Assembly: GCA_030613765.1 (NCBI GenBank)
Contig: JAUWLI010000088.1
Coordinates: 1 to 9,816, forward strand
DNA: 9,816 nucleotides
Source of the DNA: Phycisphaerae bacterium
GTDB lineage: Bacteria > Planctomycetota > Phycisphaerae > Sedimentisphaerales > SG8-4
Reading direction: 5' to 3'
Position 1 is the stretch's first letter, and each line of letters begins with the position of its first letter. Shown here one piece after another: positions 7,738 through 9,816 of the stretch. The translations under genes and the position numbers were made by a program. The notes under the pieces were generated by a model. It saw nothing but the letters and a program-made list of their open reading frames with translations, was not told where the DNA came from and made no database searches.

Positions 7738-9477
7738 TTAGAGCTTCAATTGTTCTTTTAATGAATTGACCAGTTCAATCGCCTTATCTGCCGCTTTTTC
7801 AATAGTCACGTTTTGGCTTTCTGATTCTGACCGCAGTTTCATCTCCACATTGCCTTCGGCTACGGACCTTCTGCCGACAGTAACTCTGACCGGTATGCCA
7901 ATCAGGTCGGCATCTTTGAATTTCACTCCCCCGCGCAGCGAGCGGTCGTCTAACAATACATCAATGTTATTGTCGAGAAGTTGCTGGTAAATGTCTTCGG
8001 CAACCTTTGCCACTTCTTCGTCATCCTGATTGACGCAGGTAATTAAAACCTCAAATGGAGCGATACTGATTGGCCAGATAATACCGTTCTTGTCGTTACG
8101 TGTTTCAGTAGCAGACGCAAGGATGCGGTTTATACCGATGCCATAACAGCCCATGATACAGGGCTTTTCGTCTCCATTTTCATCGAGGAATTTGGCGCCG
8201 AGCTTTACACTGTATTTTGTCCCGAGTTTAAAGACCTGGCCGACTTCGATACCCTTCTTAAACAGCAGCATTTCACCATTATACTTGTCACCTTCAACGG
8301 CGTAGCGAATATCAGTAACAGTAACATTATCACCTTCGAGCAGGAAGTCTCTGCCTGGCACAACATTTTTTGTATGGTAGTCAGTCTTGTTAGCACCGGT
8401 AACCCACACCGGCATTGCTGTTACTGCATGGTCTATAAGTAAAGTACCGACCTTGTCAGCTAATCCGACGGGGCCGGCGAAACCAACCTTTGCACCGGTA
8501 ACTTTTTCTATCGTAGCTTCATCTGCCAGCTCGAAGTGTTTGCCGGCTACAGCAATCCTCAATTTTTCTTCGTTAACATCATGGTCACCACGAATAAGGA
8601 CAGCTACTGTTTGGTCCTCAGTTGAATAAATCAGCGTCTTTACCATCTGTTCAGGTTTAGTCTTTAGAAAATTGCAGACGGCTTCGATAGTGCCGATATT
8701 CGGCGTATGAACATCCTCCATAGGTGGAATTTCGGCATTTGTTTTTTCTTTTGGCAGCGGGTCGACATCCGCCCTTTCGAGATTTGCCGCATAAGAGCCA
8801 TCTTCGGTATAGACGATTGTATCCTCCCCGGATTCACACGGGATAGTGAATTGGTGTGAGCCCGAACCGCCCATCTCGCCGGACTCGGCTTCGACGATTA
8901 CATAATCGAGGCCGCAGCGTTTGAAAATCCTGCAATAAGCATCGTACATAGCTTTATAAGACTCATCGAGGCCTTCAGGATTGGCATCGAAGCTGTAGGC
9001 ATCTTTCATTATGAATTCGCGAGACCTCACGGGACCAAAACGAGGCCGAAATTCATCGCGGAACTTTGGGCTAATCTGATACAGATTTATTGGCATTTGC
9101 TTGTAGGACTTTATCTCACCGGCGGCCAAAGAGGTAAAAACTTCCTCGGCCGTAGGGCTGAGCACATTTCCCCTGCCGTGACGGTCCTCAAAACGGAATA
9201 TCGTCAGTCCATAGTCAATACTTCGCCCGGTCTTGTCCCAAAGCTCAAGGGGTTGCAGAGAAGGCACAAGGATCTCCTGAGCGCCGGCTTTGTTTATTTC
9301 CTCCCGGACAATTGCTATGATTTTGAGCAGGCTACGCCAGCCGAGCGGCAGATATGTATAGGTCCCACTGGCCACTTTGCGTATCAAAGCCGCCCGAACC
9401 ATTAATCTGTGACCTACCGTCTCCGCATCGGAGGGAACCTCCTTGACCGTCGGTATAAACATCCGGCTGTATCTCAT
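7738..9477 (-). CDS. proS: Prolyl-tRNA synthetase, bacterial type with editing domain
   Basis: This cytoplasmic class II aminoacyl-tRNA synthetase charges tRNA-Pro. The 579-residue length and layout match the bacterial ProS type. The catalytic core carries LPLGWR (43-48), TAEE (109-112), motif 2 around KFRDEFRPRFGPVRSREF (138-155) and motif 3 GCYGIGINR (443-451). Between motifs 2 and 3, about residues 230-400, lies the YbaK-like INS editing domain, which hydrolyses mischarged Ala-tRNA-Pro; it has the key lysine K280 (MVKTLIY) and a GFAGP loop (332-336). The C-terminal anticodon-binding domain starts near WPISIAPFEV (468) and includes DDRSLRGGVKFKDADLIGIP (501-520). All hallmark residues are present. 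ATG 9477 has GAGG about 9 bases upstream and matches the usual N-terminus. It heads the leftward gene group and is divergent from the YhaM-like gene. Confidence 0.96.
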   Translation of the reverse strand: MRYSRMFIPTVKEVPSDAETVGHRLMVRAALIRKVASGTYTYLPLGWRSLLKIIAIVREEINKAGAQEILVPSLQPLELWDKTGRSIDYGLTIFRFEDRHGRGNVLSPTAEEVFTSLAAGEIKSYKQMPINLYQISPKFRDEFRPRFGPVRSREFIMKDAYSFDANPEGLDESYKAMYDAYCRIFKRCGLDYVIVEAESGEMGGSGSHQFTIPCESGEDTIVYTEDGSYAANLERADVDPLPKEKTNAEIPPMEDVHTPNIGTIEAVCNFLKTKPEQMVKTLIYSTEDQTVAVLIRGDHDVNEEKLRIAVAGKHFELADEATIEKVTGAKVGFAGPVGLADKVGTLLIDHAVTAMPVWVTGANKTDYHTKNVVPGRDFLLEGDNVTVTDIRYAVEGDKYNGEMLLFKKGIEVGQVFKLGTKYSVKLGAKFLDENGDEKPCIMGCYGIGINRILASATETRNDKNGIIWPISIAPFEVLITCVNQDDEEVAKVAEDIYQQLLDNNIDVLLDDRSLRGGVKFKDADLIGIPVRVTVGRRSVAEGNVEMKLRSESESQNVTIEKAADKAIELVNSLKEQLKL

Positions 9478-9498
9478 ATCTTATGCCTCATGTCTCAT
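9471..9498 (-). repeat. Four degenerate 7-base tandem repeats over the proS start
   Basis: On the plus strand, four consecutive heptamers ATCTCAT, ATCTTAT, GCCTCAT and GTCTCAT cover the proS start codon and ribosome binding region. Read leftward they are ATGAGAC, ATGAGGC, ATAAGAT and ATGAGAT. The last contains the proS ATG. Two of the others create tiny open frames of five codons, one of which ends in a TGA overlapping the proS ATG. Confidence 0.6.
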
Positions 9499-9529
9499 AT
9501 AGCATTACATCAAATCATATGAAACAACG

Positions 9530-9558
9530 TTTATAGCCAAATATGCAACGAGTTGCAA
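9530..9558 (-). promoter_or_regulatory. Predicted promoter of proS
   Basis: Leftward -35 TTGCAA (9553-9558), spacer of 17 bases, -10 TATAAA (9530-9535). The expected start near 9523 gives a leader of about 46 bases. The -35 box lies within a perfect palindrome, TGCAAC-GA-GTTGCA (9544-9557), that could serve as an operator. Confidence 0.55.
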
Positions 9559-9623
9559 GCCTTGTTAGAAATTTTCCCTTGTTATAAAGTCATTCTTCAT
9601 AGAATTTCCAACAAAGCTTGCAT
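9553..9623. promoter_or_regulatory. Inverted repeat joining two divergent promoters
   Basis: The left arm (9553-9573) and the reverse complement of the right arm (9603-9623) agree at 18 of 21 positions, separated by 29 bases. The outermost six bases of each arm are the -35 boxes of the two divergent promoters. The shared sequence, read outward to each promoter, is AATTTCYAACAARGCTTGCA. It would place identical sites just upstream of both -35 boxes, as expected for a common activator, repressor or UP-like element. The identity of any regulator is unknown. Confidence 0.55.
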
Positions 9624-9646
9624 AAAGGCTTCTCAGGCAATATGAT
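9618..9646 (+). promoter_or_regulatory. Predicted promoter of the YhaM-like gene
   Basis: Rightward -35 TTGCAT (9618-9623), 17-base spacer, -10 TATGAT (9641-9646, 5 of 6 consensus bases). Transcription would begin near 9653, about 40 bases before the ATG at 9695. The match of the -35 box to consensus is only moderate, but its mirror position relative to the proS promoter supports it. Confidence 0.5.
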
Positions 9647-9694
9647 TTCGGAAACCCAACATTTAAATGAAAAAGAATAATATGGAGTTCGCAA

Positions 9695-9816
9695 ATGGCA
9701 CATAAATTCATCAACGAAATCGAGGCTGGCGAGACAATCAACGATATTTACATGGTCAGGGAGCCGATCCTGCGAAGCACAACGCGGGGCGATTTATACA
9801 TAGCGATGTACCTTTC
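9695..9816 (+). CDS. YhaM-like 3'-5' exoribonuclease, N-terminus only
   Basis: The ATG at 9695 follows GGAG (9684-9687) with a 7-base gap, and the frame runs open to the window end, giving 40 residues. The start MAHKFINEIEAGETINDIYM followed by VREPILRSTTRGDLYIAMYL matches the N-terminal OB-fold of YhaM/CBF1-type proteins, where such a strand pattern precedes an HD phosphohydrolase domain acting as a 3'-5' exoribonuclease. The HD domain lies outside the window, so a plain OB-fold protein or another HD protein remains possible. It is divergent from proS. Confidence 0.65.
   Translation, partial: MAHKFINEIEAGETINDIYMVREPILRSTTRGDLYIAMYL

Noticed and set aside
9478..9694. Possible T-box riboswitch ahead of proS
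   Set aside because: The leader from the predicted promoter is only about 46 bases, and I see neither a T-box consensus nor a terminator hairpin before the start codon.

Overview
The window looks like a chromosomal piece of a Planctomycetota-type bacterium, possibly Phycisphaerae or Sedimentisphaerales. This is inferred from two Tat-signal-bearing sugar-metabolism proteins (a Gfo/Idh/MocA oxidoreductase and a TIM-barrel isomerase), a large O-antigen-ligase/TPR fusion and a bacterial-type ProS; no marker gene fixes the lineage. I see no tRNA, rRNA, CRISPR array or insertion sequence.

Left part (1-2515). A 5'-truncated sugar isomerase of the L-fucose/L-arabinose isomerase-like type reads rightward to 1002. 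A short TPR-like remnant broken by a TAG codon follows it. Converging on it is a leftward Tat-dependent Gfo/Idh/MocA oxidoreductase (1221-2408) with its own strong ribosome binding site and a plausible promoter. This part is visibly more GC-rich than the rest.

Middle and right part (2779-9477). Five leftward genes form a probable operon: proS, a Tat-exported hydroxypyruvate-isomerase-like protein, a DUF4416 protein, a WecA/MraY-type polyprenyl-phosphate sugar-1-phosphate transferase, and an O-antigen-ligase-like membrane protein with C-terminal TPRs. The last three overlap or nearly abut. A hairpin terminator contains the stop codon of the last gene in its loop. The transferase and the ligase-like protein would act at the start and end of surface glycan assembly on a lipid carrier, linked here to a tRNA synthetase.

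Right edge (9478-9816). proS is divergent from the start of a YhaM-like OB-fold/HD exoribonuclease. The 217-base gap holds two predicted promoters with 17-base spacers. Their -35 boxes sit at the two outer ends of a 21-base inverted repeat, so the promoters are mirror images about one centre. This is the most interesting non-coding structure in the window. No clearly new multi-gene system was found.
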